Part shown: positions 63,062 through 64,000 of the stretch, piece by piece
How positions within the stretch are numbered: position 1 is the first letter of the stretch
How the letters are laid out: every line of letters begins with the position of its first letter
Source of the DNA: Rhizobium esperanzae
GTDB lineage: Bacteria; Pseudomonadota; Alphaproteobacteria; Rhizobiales; Rhizobiaceae
NCBI RefSeq assembly: GCF_014197615.1
Contig: NZ_JACIFY010000002.1
Coordinates: 363,554-427,553, forward strand
Direction of reading: 5' to 3'
DNA length: 64,000 nt
The notes under the pieces: model-generated
Databases searched by the model: none
What the model saw: the letters and a program-made list of their open reading frames with translations, nothing else
What the model was told of the DNA's origin: nothing
Program-made: the position numbers and the translations under genes

Positions 63062-64000
63062 TCATGCCGACCAGGGAGCGAATTCCGAAGCGCTGACCGC
63101 AATCAGTTCGCGGGCAGCGACGCGCTGGCGCCGAGTCGACGTCTCCACCACCTCGTAGGCGGAGGGATCGGCGAGCAGCGCCTTCAGCGCATTGGCATTC
63201 ATCTTGTGACCGCCGCGATAGGAACGGTAGCAGCCGATGAACTGGGCGCCGGCAAGCGACAGATCGCCGACGGCATCGAGCGTCTTGTGGCGGACGAATT
63301 CGTCCTTGGCGTAACGCAGCCCTTCGACGTTGATGACGGTATTGTCGTCCGAAATGACGACGGAATTTTCGAGCGAGGAGCCGAGCGCGTGGCCCGAAGC
63401 CCAGAGCCGCTCGACATCGCGCATGAAGCCGAAGGTGCGGGCGCGGGAAAGCTCGGCCTTGAAGACGGCGGCGGTCATGTCGCCGGCCCACTTCTGCCGG
63501 CCGATCAGCGGGCAATCGAAATCGATCTCGACTTCGAAGCGCGTACCGTCATAGGGACGGAATTCGCTCCAGGAGCCGCCGTGTTCGATGCGCACAGGCT
63601 TGGTGATACGGATATAACGGCGCTTGACGCCCAGAGAGACGAGGCCAACCTGCTCGATCGCCTCGACGAAGGGCAGCGAGCTGCCGTCCATGATCGGCAT
63701 TTCGGAACCCTGCACTTCGATCACTACATTGTCGAGGCCGAGTGCATAGATGGCGGCCATGACATGCTCGATCGTCGCGATCGAATGAGCCGGCGAGAAG
63801 CCGAGCACGGTGCAGAGGTCGGTATTGCCGACCTGCGAGGAGACGGCCTTGAGTTCGGTAATGTCGCCATTGTCATGCAGGCGCTGGAAAACGACGCCGG
63901 TGCCCGATTCGGCCGGGTTCAGGGTGATCGAAACATCAGCGCCGGAATGCACCCCGATGCCCGAAAGCGTCACGGGACGCGATACCGTCGTTTGAAAACC
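63062..64000 (-). CDS. lpxC: UDP-3-O-acyl-N-acetylglucosamine deacetylase (5' end cut by window)
   Basis: Zinc amidase that catalyses the committed step of lipid A synthesis. The 313 codons present are nearly full length; the frame continues off the window, where a short N-terminus before FQTTVSRPVTLSGIGVHSG is expected. The zinc/active-site motifs are present: HVMAAIYALG for the first histidine and HKTLDAVGDLSLAG for the second histidine and the aspartate. TNTDLC-type LCTVLGF and SLPFVEAIEQVG complete the first domain. An internal GTG at 63973 is not the true start. ftsZ and other division genes would be expected beyond the edge in rhizobia; this is inference. Confidence 0.96.
   Translation of the reverse strand, partial: GFQTTVSRPVTLSGIGVHSGADVSITLNPAESGTGVVFQRLHDNGDITELKAVSSQVGNTDLCTVLGFSPAHSIATIEHVMAAIYALGLDNVVIEVQGSEMPIMDGSSLPFVEAIEQVGLVSLGVKRRYIRITKPVRIEHGGSWSEFRPYDGTRFEVEIDFDCPLIGRQKWAGDMTAAVFKAELSRARTFGFMRDVERLWASGHALGSSLENSVVISDDNTVINVEGLRYAKDEFVRHKTLDAVGDLSLAGAQFIGCYRSYRGGHKMNANALKALLADPSAYEVVETSTRRQRVAARELIAVSASEFAPWSA

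Overview
This is a GC-rich (about 60%), densely packed chromosomal window from an alphaproteobacterium of the Rhizobiaceae. It most likely belongs to the Rhizobium etli/leguminosarum group. The evidence is a circularly permuted two-piece tmRNA gene, the alphaproteobacterial form of SspB, two RIME-like palindromes, a rhizobial flagellin, a GGAAC-type general-stress promoter, and the core gene order lpxC-bamD-recN-ligA. Species assignment is inference; only the family level is well supported.

Layout. 1-2.0 kb: 3' part-truncated acetolactate synthase large subunit gene (ilvI, minus strand), preceded by a complete-looking transcription attenuator with an 18-residue Ile/Leu/Val leader peptide. 2.1-8.1 kb: HerA-like ATPase, DapA-like aldolase, LysE exporter with a divergent MocR regulator, LprI-like periplasmic protein. 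8.1-10.5 kb: miaA and serB, back to back with start codons one base apart, then a BrnT/BrnA toxin-antitoxin locus whose toxin is frameshifted. 10.5-16 kb: minus-strand block thyA-folA, hflK-hflC, degP-like protease. 16-17.7 kb: ssrA (tmRNA) followed by sspB, so the tagging RNA and the adaptor for tagged proteins are neighbours; then two small conserved proteins. 17.6-21.3 kb: a very large AsmA-family protein. 21.4-29.7 kb: accessory metabolic and regulatory genes (FAD-linked oxidase, aldo/keto reductase with LysR regulator, AbrB-type transporter, AraC regulator, DUF2000), an OmpA-like lipoprotein and an orphan flagellin. 29.9-35.5 kb: an RND efflux pump with its adaptor, then a class III nucleotide cyclase with a membrane tail. 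35.6-40.7 kb: a vapC remnant, then the prkA-yeaH-spoVR stress operon with a matching ECF promoter. 41-49.5 kb: VOC protein, UvrD/PcrA helicase, EF-hand protein, nicotinamidase, a GT-C-like membrane protein, DUF2164 and the azlCD branched-chain amino acid exporter. 49.5-56 kb: aminopeptidase P, a 57-residue protein with its own signals, prmA, a Sco protein, cheW, creA and a DnaQ-like exonuclease. 56-57.3 kb: an acetyltransferase with an apparent frameshift and an intact higBA toxin-antitoxin pair. 57.4-64 kb: ligA, a DUF6886 protein, recN, bamD and a 5'-truncated lpxC.

Functional threads. Protein quality control is over-represented: tmRNA/SspB, HflKC, a DegP-type protease and BamD. Branched-chain amino acids appear twice, as attenuated synthesis and as AzlCD export. 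Three toxin-antitoxin loci are at different stages: higBA intact with an operator-promoter, brnTA with a broken toxin, and vapC reduced to a fragment. No CRISPR array, prophage, insertion sequence or tRNA was seen. I did not find a convincing wholly new multigene system. The most informative items are the ilv attenuator, the ssrA-sspB pair, the decayed brnTA locus and a few candidate small genes or RNAs.
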